Source: Asparagopsis taxiformis
Taxonomy: Eukaryota > Rhodophyta > Florideophyceae > Bonnemaisoniales > Bonnemaisoniaceae
Length of the DNA stretch: 64,000 nucleotides
Assembly: GCA_030407315.1 (NCBI GenBank)
Contig: JALQPE010002028.1
Location: 1-64,000, forward strand
Direction: 5' to 3'
Shown: piece by piece, positions 41,668 through 53,607 of the stretch
Layout of the letters: each line of letters opens with the position of its first letter
Numbering within the stretch: position 1 is the stretch's first letter
Program-made: the position numbers and the translations under genes
The notes under the pieces: generated by a model
Database searches by the model: none
Told to the model about the DNA's origin: nothing
What the model saw: the letters and a program-made list of their open reading frames with translations, nothing else

Positions 41668-43003
41668 GATTCCCCTTCCAAATTAGTTCTAATGCTAGAG
41701 AAGACGACAATTTAACAATGTAGTTGATGCAATACCAACTTTTCACTACGGCGATACAGCCTCATATATGTGTACATAATCATGATGAATCATCTACTCC
41801 GTAACGTCATTACGTTTACCACGAAATGGCATGACTCGCTGATCGATTCTTTCATACTCAACTTACTCGAGCAAAACTCAATCCGGCATGTCAACTAGCC
41901 CGGATTGCGATGCTGACCATTTTTAATTTCAATTTTTTTCACATTCGCTTCTAATTACCCATTATAGCTCCCGATCACACGTGTGTAGTACTCCATTTCG
42001 TGATTGGCAATTCAAATTAATTTTGCCCATCCTCAGCCACTTCCCTCTCGAGAGTATATATAGAGTCTCTGGGTACTACTGCGCCAAGGTCTCATACGTA
42101 AATAGTGCCTCTGGCTACAACGACCCTTACGCGGGCTCCCACGCACCAGATTCTTATGCGAAGCGGGAGGATCCAGACGGGTCTGGTTCTTCTCGCTTCG
42201 CGTAAGAATCTGGTGCATGGGAGCGTGCGTAGGGGTCGTTCAAAATCGATCTTGGTAACTGTAAGAATTCCGGTTCTACTTATTCGTATGCATACCGGGT
42301 GGAATTATTGGATTGCCAATCTGCAGATATGCAGATTATGACCGCGACGCCAAACCATTTCCTGACCTACTGTACAATGTCAATCCCTCCACTCTTCATT
42401 GTAATTCCCGTATTCACTACGGCTCCACCACCCAAATGACCTCCCTTCCAGCACTACCATACTATACTACCTATCAATTATTTCCTAGCTTTCACCTTCT
42501 CACCTACCTTAACATAGGATATTTCCCTCGCTCACCGCAACGCCAGAATATATTCCAAGAAACAATTTCATACATGCACCTAGCCTACAAGCAGCTCACC
42601 CCAAGACATTGCTCATGCGTAAGTTCATTTACACCATGTCCTAAACTACACCTACTGTAATGGAACCACGAAAACCAGCGAAACCAGCCTCCCAAACTAG
42701 TCCATGCACTGGTTTCAACCACCCTCCGTACTGTATCCGTCGCTGGTTTTCCATTCCCGTCATTCCATAGCCGAAATTACTAATTTCAATGGTTTTTTCC
42801 ACCCACTGCCGGCCGCCAGCGTATGGACGGGCGCAAATCTAAAACCATCAAAAAAGCATGCCCAACTGCAGTACAGAACCAGCCTTTCAACCTGGCCTGG
42901 CCAATACTTTCCTCTGTTTTTTCCAATAAAATTTACAAATTTTGCTCTGGCCGGCTATTCCATCCAAATCTACTGGTTCAAACCAGTGACATCAATGGTT
43001 TTC
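41668..43003. other. spacer with a hairpin, no gene recognised
   Basis: Contains the 122-bp hairpin at 42119-42240. Beyond it lie C/T-rich stretches with repeated TGGTTT and AAACCA words. Open frames in 42.3-43.0 kb lack any recognisable domain. Confidence 0.4.
42119..42240. repeat. 122-bp hairpin bordering A/B pair 2
   Basis: 60-bp arms starting AACGACCCTTACGCGGGC and ending GTAGGGGTCGTT, with few mismatches and a 2-nt loop. It is unrelated in sequence to H1 but occupies the matching position, upstream of family B copy 2. Confidence 0.92.
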
Positions 43004-44872
43004 TTAAAAATTGCTCATGCTGTGGCGTTCCGTTGCCAAGCGGGCAGTCAGGCCCAACGTCTGGGCCCTGAAATCTTCGGCTGCGCGAGCCACGGACGTG
43101 ATAAGGGAACGAATAACCCAACCGTCCGCACGAGGCGGAGCGGCCATCGACGTACCGAGAAGCCGACGGGCATCCTCATCGGAGATGCGGTCGTCCAGGC
43201 TCACGAAGCGAGGCATACGTTCGGCCAACGTGGCCGCTTCCGAACGACCGACACGGGCAACGTCGCCCCCTTCCGTAGCCTCGCGTGGCACGATCTCACG
43301 AGGATCCGGCGCACGCGGCGCTTCGTCTTGATGGCCACGACGGCCAGAACGTGACCCGCGAGGTCGATTGCCGCCACCGAGGCCGCCAAAGTAGCCAGAA
43401 CGATTGCCACGACAGCGTTCGGCTCGGGAAGCGTCCCGCGGTACGTATGCGCCGTCGCTGCGTACCTGAACGAACTCTTGGTTATCCCCGGTCGCGTAAT
43501 CCGGGCGGACCACACGATACTCCGGTCCCAACGCAAGGGCGCCGCGAGTCTCCGCCACAACGCTGGTGACGGAGACGAACATGTCGGAACCTTCCACCGG
43601 CATTGCACGAAGCAATTCGTAATCTAATCTGCCAGGTAGTCCAGCGTGGACTCCGGCAGTAGGCGCGCGCGCCCAAACATACGATGCTCTACGAAAAGAG
43701 AGCAAGCGAACATCGCTGCATGTTCAACGTCCACCGCCGTGAGGAAACATTCCTTCACCGCCGCAGGCGCGTCCTGCATGGCTCCGGTGAAATAGTGTAC
43801 CACGCGAGGTAACAACGTAGACGACCCGCGGGGATACGGATAGGCGCCCACCACGTCTGGCAACGTCGGGAAGTAATTCCCACCCGGAACGCCTAGCGAG
43901 GTAGACGCGTGCGACACGCGGAAGTCGTCTGCGTCGGCGTAACGAAGCGCAAAGTAGTCGTCGTACGATACGACACGGTTGGCCATCACGCTCAACGATA
44001 GCGCGGTCTTCCACTCGGCACGCTGCCGTTCCGTCAGTGTCCGCGGACACACGTACACGGACGCCAGCGCAGTGAACGGCGGTTCCTCGGGCGTCCCCTT
44101 CCATAAGTACGCGTCCATAATGTCTACGTAGACCGCATCGTCGGCGTCGCGCAACCACGAGCGGTCGCAACGAATCAACACCGGGATCTGGTAACGAACC
44201 GATCCCGCAGGCCCGTTGGCGAAACAACGCCCGGCACGACACCCCCACGAATCTTCGGCAACGCGCATGTATTCGAGCACTGCGCGTGCGTCCAAACGAT
44301 CTTTGGCCAGCGTGGCCAAGTCCTCGTCCGACACGGCCTCCCGAGGTAGCACCGCCCACGCGTGGGACAGGGAACTCGCGTCGAGCGCGACTCCGTTGCG
44401 GTCGGAGGTTCCGACGGTTCCCGCGAGAACGTCCAGCCCCGATGAGTCCCGACAGGGAGATTGGGTTGAACCCTCACGAGGTTCTCCGACACGCGACGCT
44501 GCCTCAGCACGATGCAAACGTGCGGCCGCGGCCATCGCAGCCACCCCCACGACCAGAGGGCACGACCTCCGGCACTATGGGCGACTCCGGACTTGAGATG
44601 GACGCCGCGGCGTCGCCATCAGCAGGGGCAGCGGCCCCTGCAGCCTCGACAGGCGGAACGGGAGCCATCGGGCGCGACGATGAGGCAACAGCCTGCGGAG
44701 CAACGGCTTGAACCGCCCCACCGGACGGGGCGGGCGCGACGGACGCTTCCGTCGCTGGCGGCACACCGACCCTGGCGAGGGAGGGAGCGCCCTGTGAAGG
44801 GTTCCTCGCTCCACCTCCAGCAGAGCAGGCGGGCCGCAGAGTGTTGGTATCGGTGCTACGCGTCGTAACCAT
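43004..44872 (-). pseudogene. GC-rich broken gene of unknown family (possibly retroelement gag)
   Basis: A coding-looking GC-rich stretch on the minus strand, in three frames. The first runs from ATG 44872 (MVTTRSTDTNTL) through an Ala/Pro-rich part. A shift near 44.53 kb leads to about 290 residues ending at STLDYLAD, including YQIPVLIRCD and VYVCPRTLTERQ. Another shift near 43.64 kb leads to a basic Arg/Gly-rich tail (GNRSGYFGGLGGGNRPRGSR) and a helical end. An Arg/Gly tail after a folded middle would suit a gag or other RNA-binding protein, but I see no zinc knuckle or pol. The shifts may be decay. Confidence 0.4.
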
Positions 44873-46430
44873 CGTGGTTACGCTGTACGCAATATTTACG
44901 ACGAGTGCAACGAGCACGAAGACGAAAGCCACGCGGGCGAGACGAAACGAGAGAACGAGGAGAGCGGAAGCAGCCAGGAGTACCCAGCGGGGGAAAAGGG
45001 GGATGCGAAAAGGAAAGGCAACGGCCTGGATGACGACGATGGAGGAAGGGTAAGCGACGACCGATATCACGTTAAGCCGCGGCTTAAATAACCTTCGGAC
45101 AACCGTTGTCGCAATGCCCGCTGGCAGATTCACGAAATGGCCGCGGCCTGCGTACGTATCACGCTGAATCGAAGCACACCCGCGTGGTGGAATTGGACAC
45201 TGCATTCGATTGCAGAAAACGCCTAAGCGAGGCATTGACGAACGATGCCAACTGTAGCAGGTAGAAATCCGCTGGAGCGGCAAACCACCCGACAGGTGTC
45301 CCGAGCCTCGGTAGAGGAAGTGGTAGAGCAGATGAACCTTATAGGTACCCAGCGGGTAGTCTCGTAAGAGAGAAGGTGTCGTTACCCGGAGGGGGTTGTG
45401 CGACAAAGGGGTGCACACGCGAGAGGCGTATGGATAGAGCGAGTGACGTAATCCGTCGAGCTGTTGGCTAACCCTAAGGTTTTCCCGGAGAGGGGTTGAA
45501 CAATAGGTATGCGAACACTGTTCCAGTGGGTCGTAATTCCACTTGAGTTTACGTTACTCTAGAAACCGTGCCTACTGGCTATTCCAGTGGCATATTTATA
45601 CTATGTCTACTGTAAGCTAGGGTTAGTGGTTAGGAATAAATATCCAGTTAGTGACTAATCAGAACCCAATTACTGGCGCTCGCCTACCCGCGATGTCATT
45701 GCCAATAGGCTTACATTGTAATGTATGGCTGATCAGCCTGAGTTAAAATTTGCCCCTTTTGGGGTCTTGGCCGGGGCCGATAGGCCCGAATAGGGTGTTT
45801 ACAGCCTTGGGCTTGTGCCAATTACTGGAAACACGCCCAGTTGGCTGGTGCCTTCTGATTGGCACATCCCGTAAGTGGGTACCCAATAGGGAAGCGACAC
45901 GACTCTGGTTGAGAGGACCGCCAGGCGGTATGACATGGCCCCCTCCTGAGAGGTTTGTCGTCCCGACAACATTAGAAAAATTACAAGTTTTGGGCTATAG
46001 CCGTTGCATTTTCTGCATTCAGATTTTCCCGCGCCCAGCGTGTGTTCGATAATTTCGTTTAGTCTATCCGACTCTTCCGGAAGTCCACCGACCGTTTCCC
46101 ATTGGAATCAAGACCTGTTACAGGTTCACCATCGCTCTAACGTGAAATAGCGTATTCACCCCCTCGGTGTCCAACTGCGTCCAAGCATTCGCGTCCTTTC
46201 CATTATCCCTCAAAGGGTTTTTGCGTCCATCTGCTAAATAATTAGCCGCGTGATCGCACGAGCGGTGCCAATTCGAGGCTTGCATTCGTCATTCTGGCCA
46301 ATTGCCTCGCGATCCCCTTTCTGGGTTGAATAACGCAGCTCCCTCCCGGAGACTTAAGCCAATAGGCCATTTGTTCGTCCCGCTTCAGGGTTTTTATCTA
46401 CGTCCTTCATCGCCTCTACTGGCTTTTAAG
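44873..46430. other. spacer between divergent GC-rich frames, no gene recognised
   Basis: Lies between the broken minus-strand gene and the plus-strand gene at 46431. It may hold a promoter or LTR-like region, but I could not define repeat ends. Confidence 0.35.
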
Positions 46431-47198
46431 ATGACCCCTCGCGCTCCGATTCAATTCGAATCCTCCGAAGAGGAAGGGGACAATATGGGTTCGCCCAACC
46501 GCCCAACCACACGCTCCAGCGTCCGACGTCCCACGACTCGCCACCAAACTTCCTCCTCCCGCACAGGGGCTCCGCCAACACCGGCTAAGTCTTCGTCGAC
46601 TCCCGCGGCACGCGCGCCGTCAGCCACCGCGGCTCAAGCGCAGACGCGAACGCGTTCGACTGCCGCCAAAGGCACCGCTGATCCAGCGTCGCCTGCTGGC
46701 AAGGTTGTGAACACACAAGCACGTTCCGAAGAGACGGTCCCCCCTACCAGGGCAAGCGCACAAGAGCGCGACTCTGTTCCGGCTGAATCGCCTGCTTCCC
46801 CGAAGCCTTCCACTCCAGTGGCCAGTGTCAAACCGTCATCGGCTAATCCGCCGTCACGCGAAGGTGAGCCATCTAAGGCCACCGGTCCGTCTCCAAAGGG
46901 AGCTATGCCGGCCAACACCGATGAGGTGATAGAAGTCGTCGCCGAGGGAGGCGCTACGCTCAGGCCAACAAGGCAACCGAACGTCAGGCCTTCGCCAAGT
47001 TCTCGTCCGATTACTTCTCGTCCTTCCGCCCCTGCGGCTCATACCTCTTCTGGTCGTGACGCTTCAGCGAATCCCTATGAGGACTATGGTCGCCGCAACC
47101 AGCAGATACTGGCGGACGCTCGAAAACGTAGGGAGGAAGTGTTGCGCCGCGAAGCCGCTCGAGCGGAAGCCGAGAAGGCAGCAGCCGAAAAAGGCTAA
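46431..47198 (+). CDS. low-complexity hypothetical protein
   Basis: About 255 residues from MTPRAPIQFESSEEEGDN. Almost entirely Pro/Ser/Thr/Ala/Arg-rich, with an Arg/Ala/Glu-rich charged helix at the end (RRNQQILADARKRREEVLRREAARAEAE, read in parts). It stops at TAA 5 bp before the LTR of copia element 2. It may be the N-terminal part of a larger gene or retroelement protein cut off by later rearrangement. No family recognised. GC content resembles the neighbouring broken gene, not the cassettes. Confidence 0.4.
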   Translation: MTPRAPIQFESSEEEGDNMGSPNRPTTRSSVRRPTTRHQTSSSRTGAPPTPAKSSSTPAARAPSATAAQAQTRTRSTAAKGTADPASPAGKVVNTQARSEETVPPTRASAQERDSVPAESPASPKPSTPVASVKPSSANPPSREGEPSKATGPSPKGAMPANTDEVIEVVAEGGATLRPTRQPNVRPSPSSRPITSRPSAPAAHTSSGRDASANPYEDYGRRNQQILADARKRREEVLRREAARAEAEKAAAEKG

Positions 47199-47203
47199 TA
47201 CTC

Positions 47204-47692
47204 TGTTGACTCACTGAGAATGGCCCTGGTAGGCCTAATTCCGTGAGAAAACTTTGACCCTCGATTTCTCTATGAAGGAGTGGTCTGAGCGCTCTGACAC
47301 CTATCTCATCGTATTCAGCGTGCCCGAATTAATCGGGTAGCAACTTCTCCGGGGCTCCTACGACACTCCATTACGGAGTAACTGGCCTCTGAAGTTTCAA
47401 TTTGTTTGTCATAGTTTCAATTAGTAATTAGAAATGCCAGGATGGGTTGCCATCATGGCAGAGGGAAAAATGTTATGATAAGTGTACACGTGTGGATGAT
47501 ATGATAGAGAAGCCCACGTGTACCAGATTGGCAGCGGGTGCTTGCTAGGACAGACTGTCAGTGACAGTCTGTCTGGAGCAGCCTTGAACAGGCTGTCCTT
47601 AGCACCGCCGGCGCACCTCGGCGAGAATACAAATTATGTAGTGAGCTCGCAGATTCTGTAAACGCTCGGTAAGCGACCAAACTTTATCAACA
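47204..47692 (+). repeat. 5' LTR of copia element 2 (mosaic)
   Basis: 489 bp. Positions about 47360-47398 (GGGGCTCCTACGACACTCC and on) differ strongly from both the 3' LTR and element 1, while the rest is nearly identical. Confidence 0.9.
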
Positions 47693-47706
47693 GGTTATGG
47701 GCCCAG
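47693..47706 (+). promoter_or_regulatory. primer-binding site, element 2
   Basis: GGTTATGGGCCCAG abuts the LTR, as in element 1; complementary to the anticodon arm of initiator tRNA-Met. Confidence 0.75.
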
Positions 47707-48087
47707 TGCGCTCGCTCGGGTCGTTTCTTAATCTCTAGCGCTGCGGTGAGTGTCTCTTTCGCGTCGGCGTGTGTCTTACCTTTCTCGCCTTGTTTCTTCT
47801 CGTTTTGTCTTCTTTCCTGCGCGTCCTCCTGCTCCCGTTCTGCGCCTCCGTGCGCTTTCGCTCGCCTGCGCGTCGCGTTCGTCGCGCTCCCTCCTGCGGG
47901 ACCGCGGTCTTCCTCGCCACCCGGCGTCCGTCTCGCTGACGCTCGGCGTACCATCGTGTCATCTGACTGTCACAGTGACAACATCTACTGCCATCGTGAC
48001 ACAAAAATTCTGGCATCAAGTGACATCTCTTGGAACACATCAGATCTTTCGCTGGAGCTATCTCGCGCCAAATACAAAAATTTCACC

Positions 48088-48168
48088 CCGCTCTCGCTGG
48101 GACTCGAACGCACGACCGCGAGATTCCGTGCTGCACAGCACGGCTTAACCGCTGAGCTACTGGCCCAC
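48088..48168 (-). other. tRNA-like module with A and B boxes, element 2 leader
   Basis: On the minus strand TAGCTCAGCGG is a good A box and GTTCGAGTCCC a good B box. The putative anticodon arm is a long perfect hairpin (CCGTGCTG/CAGCACGG), and the acceptor and T stems do not pair as in a true tRNA. It differs in sequence from the element 1 module but holds the same position. Confidence 0.5.
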
Positions 48169-48338
48169 TTAAGGCCAACATACTGGAATCGACTGCTCCT
48201 GATAAAAGACTTGTTTATACCTTTCTCAACTCGGTTCTGCTCTTGTAAGTCAGCAACCTTGTCCTGATCGGTATAGCATTAATAAGTCACACAAAAATAA
48301 ACTTCTGCATTGGTTAACCTACTCATTCATCTTCAAAA

Positions 48339-48435
48339 GTAAGTTATACCTTTCATCTTTCGGTCAATTTCAAGGTTTAGACCTTAGTACTGATCGGTAT
48401 AACTGCTAACCTCTTCTCTCTCTCTATCTCCATAG
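48339..48435 (+). other. 97-nt intron creating the start codon, element 2
   Basis: Donor A|GTAAGT at 48339, acceptor CTCCATAG ending 48435. Exon base A48338 joins TG at 48436-48437 to give ATG TCT AGT. Same length and effect as in element 1. Confidence 0.75.
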
Positions 48436-48854
48436 TGTCTAGTAGTGACGAGGATCGCATCGAGCCGAATAACGAGCAGCCGGCTCCGAGGCTTCGACGC
48501 GACGGTGAGTCTCTTCGCGACCGCGTATTCCGAAAGGCGTATAGCATCGCCGAGAGAAGGGACAATAAGAAGAAATACGCCGCTCACAAGGCTGCAAACC
48601 GTTCCAGGTGCTCTCACTGCAACGTATATCTCAATTCCGCCGAGTCCAGAGCTGCTCATCTCAACGGATCCAGACACAAGAAAACCATCGAGCGCCTCAA
48701 GGAGGGTCCTCTAAAAGTTTGCAGGCCCTGTGGTGTCATCGTCCGGACTCAGAGTGAGTTCGACAACCATCTTCGCGGCAACCGCCATCGCAGTATTGCG
48801 AAGGCCCTGGAAATCACCAAAGCTTCCAAAGCTTCTTCTTCCTCCGATAAGTAG
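48436..48854 (+). CDS. zinc-finger gene of copia element 2
   Basis: 139 residues, collinear with the element 1 protein and with the same two CX2CX12HX5H fingers (CSHCNVYLNS...H..H; CRPCGVIVRT...H..H). It remains open although gag-pol of the same element is dead. Replacements between the copies are mostly conservative (VEPRTD/IEPNN, VFLNS/VYLNS). The start depends on the intron at 48339-48435. Confidence 0.8.
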
Positions 48855-49039
48855 TTTCTCTCTCTCCTCTAGACACTAGAAATCTAGCTGATTTCGTATC
48901 GTTAAACCTTGCTTTCTTGTTCTCCATCCACTTCGCTCTTAGCTAGACAGTCTCTATCCTATAGATCCCAGCTTGGTTCTCGACGACTATCGGTTGTCCA
49001 CTTGGGAAGGGTCGAACAGATAAGACTTACTGCAGAGCC

Positions 49040-52000
49040 ATGGAGAGTAATACTTCTGGCATCCGCATCGAGAAGCTGGATTATTCAAACTTCCACTCAT
49101 GGAAGCAGAAGATGGAACTCATCCTCGGCCACCGCGAGGTGGACGACATGATTGATCCTAATCTTCGCCCTAGACGTCCGACAGACCAAGAAGAGCTCTT
49201 AAAATGGCTCCGCAAAGACAAGTCAGCTCGAATGGCCATCGGAATTACCTTGTCGGATGAAATGCTCAAAAACGTTGCACACACCACAACTGCCTTAGAA
49301 ATGTGGCAAGAGATCTGCAAAGTGCATCAAAGGCACACTCTCCTAAACAAACTCGCTGCAAGGCGCGACTTTTACACAGCGACTATGAAGCCAGGTGAAC
49401 AGATGCTCGTATACATCAACCGTGTTCGACAAATGGCAACGGTACTATCAGCAATGGGGGTCGACATTGATGATAAAGAAATGGCTATGGCTGTTCTCAA
49501 TGGCCTCCCATCTTCCTTCCAGACGCTGATAACCGCTCTTGATGCAATTGGAGATGAAGATCCTACCTTCACATTCGACAAAGTTCGCAGTCTCCTCCTT
49601 CAGGAAGAACGCAGGGCAGCTATTTTAAAACCGGGAAGTTCCTCAACAGACACAGCCGCTCTACTTTCCAAGTCTGGAAAACAGTTTGGGAACAACCGGA
49701 AGAAGTGTACCCATTGCGGTCGAACAAATCACACCGAGCCATATTGCTGGCAGAAGTATGGAAGACCATCTCGCTCCCGCTCGAATAATAAACCACGCAG
49801 TTCTCCGAACTTGTCTCTGGCGCAGGGGAATATTGGCTCTATGGCAGCCGTAGCCACCGAGACTGAACCGAGGAATGATGAAGAAAAGGAGTACGTCTGC
49901 CTTTTGTCAGCCTGTTCGGATTCAGCTAAGTCGGTACAAATCACATCTACATAGTACATCGACTCCGCTGCTACCTCACAAATGACCTTCGATCGCTCAA
50001 TGTTTGTCTCGTACCGTTCCGTTACCCCGTTCCAAGTGATTCTCGGAGACAAATCCACTTCTGTAGCAGTAGGATGTGGCGATGTCAAACTGTCACTACT
50101 TGTCTATTGGAAGGCAAAAATCTGCATACTCCGGGACGTTCTCCACGTCCCCTCCTTCGTATTCTCACTAATATCTGTTAGTACTCTCACGGCTAGAGGC
50201 ATTGGAGTTCAGTTCACGAACAATGCAGTCCTCTTAACCCAAAACGGGGAATCAATAGCTACTGGCCATAGACGCCACGGGCTCTATGCAATTGACCTCT
50301 ACATGCCCTCCAGAAATAAACAACAGCCCTTTGAGTTAGCTTGCATCGCGTCACTGCAGCTGTGGCATGAGCGACTTGGGCATGTTCACAAAAACGGAAT
50401 CTCTCGTATGGCAAAGACATCAGCGGTCAAAGGACTCCGAATCAAACCTGAGCAGTCCCCACCTGAAAATCTATGTGAAGGGTGTGTTACTGGTAAAATG
50501 CCTCGTGCTGCTATCCCGAAATTCTCCGAGACAAGAGTCTCCGAGCTTCTCCAACTGATCCACACAGATCTGGCAGGGCCAATGGAAATACGTTCGAAAG
50601 GGGGAGCTCGATACTTCGTGACCTTCATCGATGATAAGTCTCGCTACCTAACTGTGTATCCGCTCCATCGTAAGTCGGATTGTTTCGATGCATTCCAACG
50701 ATTTCTGCGCCTCACTGAAACTCAAACAGGATGCAAACTTCGTCAACTACGCTCAGACGGAGGGGGAGAGTACTTCTCAAACGAATTCAGCTCTTTCCTT
50801 GAAGACAGGGGTATCCAACGTCAAACTACCTGTGCCTACACTCCCCAACAAAACGGAGTTGCGGAACGCATGAATCGCACCCTTAAGGAACATATGCGAG
50901 CCATGCTTCTCCACAATTCCACTCCATTGGAGTTCTGGGCGGAAGCACTTTCTTGTGCTTCCTACATTCGAAATCGTCTCACCAGTCGTGCTATCCCCGC
51001 TGGAGCCACTCCATATGAGCTATGGTATGGGCGGAAGCCAAACATTGCACACCTGCGAACATTTGGAAGCATTTGTTGGTACAAACTGCCGAACACACAT
51101 CTCCAAGCGCTCGATTCTCGTGCTGTTCAGGCTATCATGCTAGGGTATGCAACATCACAGAAGGCATATAAACTGTGGGATCTAATGAATGAGAAAATAG
51201 TTGTCTCTCGCGATGTCGTTTTCGAGGAGACGAGGTCGAGGAAACTACCGTCACATCTAGACATTACTGGAGCTGATGTCAGTCTAGAAGATACCTCACA
51301 AGACCCAATGAGGGAAAAACCTTATGGAGGAACTCCCAGAAATGAATCCTCTTCCTCCCATTCAGGTTCAGATTCGGACCATATTTCACCTCAGTCACCT
51401 CCGCCAACGCCATCCTACAATCAAGATGCCTCGTTACTCAATGCTCCCCGTAAATCGTCTCGCACCCGCAAACCTCCGAGTGAGTGGTGGAAAACCACTG
51501 CACTCGTCACTACCGCGCCGATCCTACTCCAGAACACCTCCTCACCTTCACTGAGGTGACCAAGGGGGAGGAGAAAGACCTTTGGATCGGTGCCATTCAG
51601 TCTGAAATGAATTCCCTTTATACAAACCGCACCTGGATTTTGGTCCCTCGCAGTGAAGCTGTCAACCTACTTTCATCCAAATGGGTGTTCAAACGCAAAG
51701 ATGTTGTCAGTGAAACTGGTGAGCACTCGGTCAAACATAAAGCTCGCCTGGTAACTCGGGGATTCCAGCAGAAGTACGGTGTTGACTATGCTGAAACATA
51801 TGCACCGGTTGTCAAGTTCTGCACTATTCGCATGTTCTTCGCTCTCACTGTCCATCACGACCTCCATTGCGATCAAATGGACGTCAAGACAGCTTTCCTC
51901 TACGGAGACCTCGAACAAGACATATACATGGAACAACCGGAGGGCTTTGTCGACCCGAAGTATCCTAATCATGTTTGCAAACTGCAGAAAGCTTTGTATG

Positions 52001-53124
52001 GACTAAAACAGGCTCCGAGGCAATGGCACGCAAAGATCGACGAGTTTCTCATTTCAGAACTAGAATTCCAGAGTTCTCCGTACGACCCATGTTTCTACGT
52101 GAGGTACCGTAAAGATTCGATGATAGTCATTGCCCTCTACGTTGATGACCTCCTTATCGCTTCAAGCAGCAGAGACATGTTGAACGAGCTGAAGGCTGAG
52201 TTCAGTAGACGCTTCGAAATGAAAGATTGTGGGAAAGCTAGAGTGTGCCTCGGGCTGGAAATCGTAAGGGACTCACCTAGAGGACTACTTCATTTGAATC
52301 AAACTCGGTACGCTGAAAAGGTATTGGAACGATTCGGCATGGAGAACTCAAGCCCTGCTGCAACCCCTATGCAGGCTCAGATTTCCATCAGTGATACTGA
52401 AACAGAGGCCATCGACTCTACATTATACCGCAAAGCCATTGGAAGCTTGATGTATCTCGCAGTGGGAACTCGCCCCGACATCGCATTTGCTGTTGGAAGA
52501 CTTGCCCAATTCGTGGAGACTCCAACCAAATCTCTCTGGGTTGCTGTCAAGCGTGTTCTAAGATACATTTCTGGTACTCGAAGCCTTGGTGTGCTGTACA
52601 GGGCATCGAAGCCTCTGTCACCTGTCGGATATAGTGACTCAGATTGGGGTGGTTGTACGATCAATCGGAAATCCACCAGCGGATACGTGTTCATGATGGC
52701 TGGAGCAGCGGTGAGCTGGAAATCTCACAAACAGAGTTGTGTAGCGCAATCCTCCTCCGAAGCTGAATATATGGCTCTCAGCGCTGCGGTGAAGGAAGCT
52801 ATTTGGTTGAGTAATATTGTTGGGTTTGGCTGTGGAAGCAGCTCGGCGGATCCGATCCTAATCAATGTCGACAACCAAGATTCCATCAAGATGGCTAGGA
52901 ACGATGCCTCAGGAACTCGTACCAAACACATCGACATTCGGTATCACTTCGTCCGAGACAGCTTACTCAAGACGTTGTTCGGCATTGACTACTGTCCCAC
53001 ATCAGATATGGCGGCAAATCTGTTAACCAAGCTTCTGCAACGAGTTCAATTTATCAAGCTCCGGGAAATGATCGGCGTGTCAGATATTTCATCCCTCGAG
53101 CAGGTCAAAGAGGGGGAGTGTTGA
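49040..53124 (+). pseudogene. copia gag-pol, disrupted (element 2)
   Basis: Collinear with the intact gene at 15912-19994. Gag and zinc knuckle (CTHCGRTNHTEPYC) are open from ATG 49040. At 49952-49954 TAG replaces the TGG (Trp) codon just before the protease motif, where element 1 has WYIDSAAT. The frame then runs through protease, integrase (HERLGH, CEGC, DLAGPM, SDGGGEY, GVAERMNR) to about 51515, where one base is missing relative to element 1. After this the last 546-codon frame carries reverse transcriptase (YVDDLLIASS) and RNase H (YSDSDWGG, SSEAEYMAL). VDNQD and TKLLQR replace VDNQG and TKPLQR. Two independent lesions make the element unable to make its own polyprotein. Confidence 0.95.
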
Positions 53125-53607
53125 CTCACTGAGAATGGGCCTGGTAGGCCTAATTCCGTGAGAAAACTTTGACCCTCGATTTCTCTATGAAGGAGTGGTC
53201 TGAGCGCTCTGACACCTATCTCATCGTGTTCAGCGTGCCCGAATTAGTCGGGTAGCAACTTCTCCAAAGCTTCTACGACCTTTCTTCATGGAGATAATAG
53301 CGTCTGAAGTTTCAATTTGTTTGTCATAGTTTCAATTAGTAATTAGAAATGCCAGGATGGGTTGCCATCATGGCAGAGGGAAAAATGTTATGATAAGTGT
53401 ACACGTGTGGATGATATGATAGAGAAGCCCACGTGTACCAGATTGGCAGCGGGTGCTTGCTAGGACAGACTGTCAGTGACAGTCTGTCTGGAGCAGCCTT
53501 GAACAGGCTGTCCTTAGCACCGCCGGCGCACCTCGGCGAGAATACAAATTATGTAGTGAGCTCGCAGACTCAGTAAACGCTCGGTAGGCGACCAAACTTT
53601 ATCAACA
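53119..53607 (+). repeat. 3' LTR of copia element 2
   Basis: 489 bp. It resembles the element 1 LTR in the patch where the 5' LTR of element 2 diverges (AAAGCTTCTACGACC). Read on the minus strand, its end supplies the final Cys codon and TGA of the truncated family B gene. Confidence 0.9.

Larger units (their letters stand above)
47204..53607 (+). mobile_element. Ty1/copia LTR retrotransposon, element 2, inactive
   Basis: 6404 bp, same family as element 1: LTRs of 489 bp (TGTTGACTC...TTATCAACA), the same primer-binding site, tRNA-like leader module, spliced zinc-finger gene and gag-pol. Gag-pol has a nonsense codon and a frameshift. The LTRs differ at about 22 positions, most of them in one 40-bp patch. 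The 5-bp flanks are TACTC and TTCTC, not a perfect duplication. The right flank is a family B gene cut at the LTR, whose missing end is not found on the left. Recombination between elements is the simplest reading. Confidence 0.95.

Noticed and set aside
43011..44868. Plus-strand frames of 90-141 codons in the GC-rich island
   Set aside because: High GC removes stops from all frames; the minus-strand frames have the more protein-like sequence.
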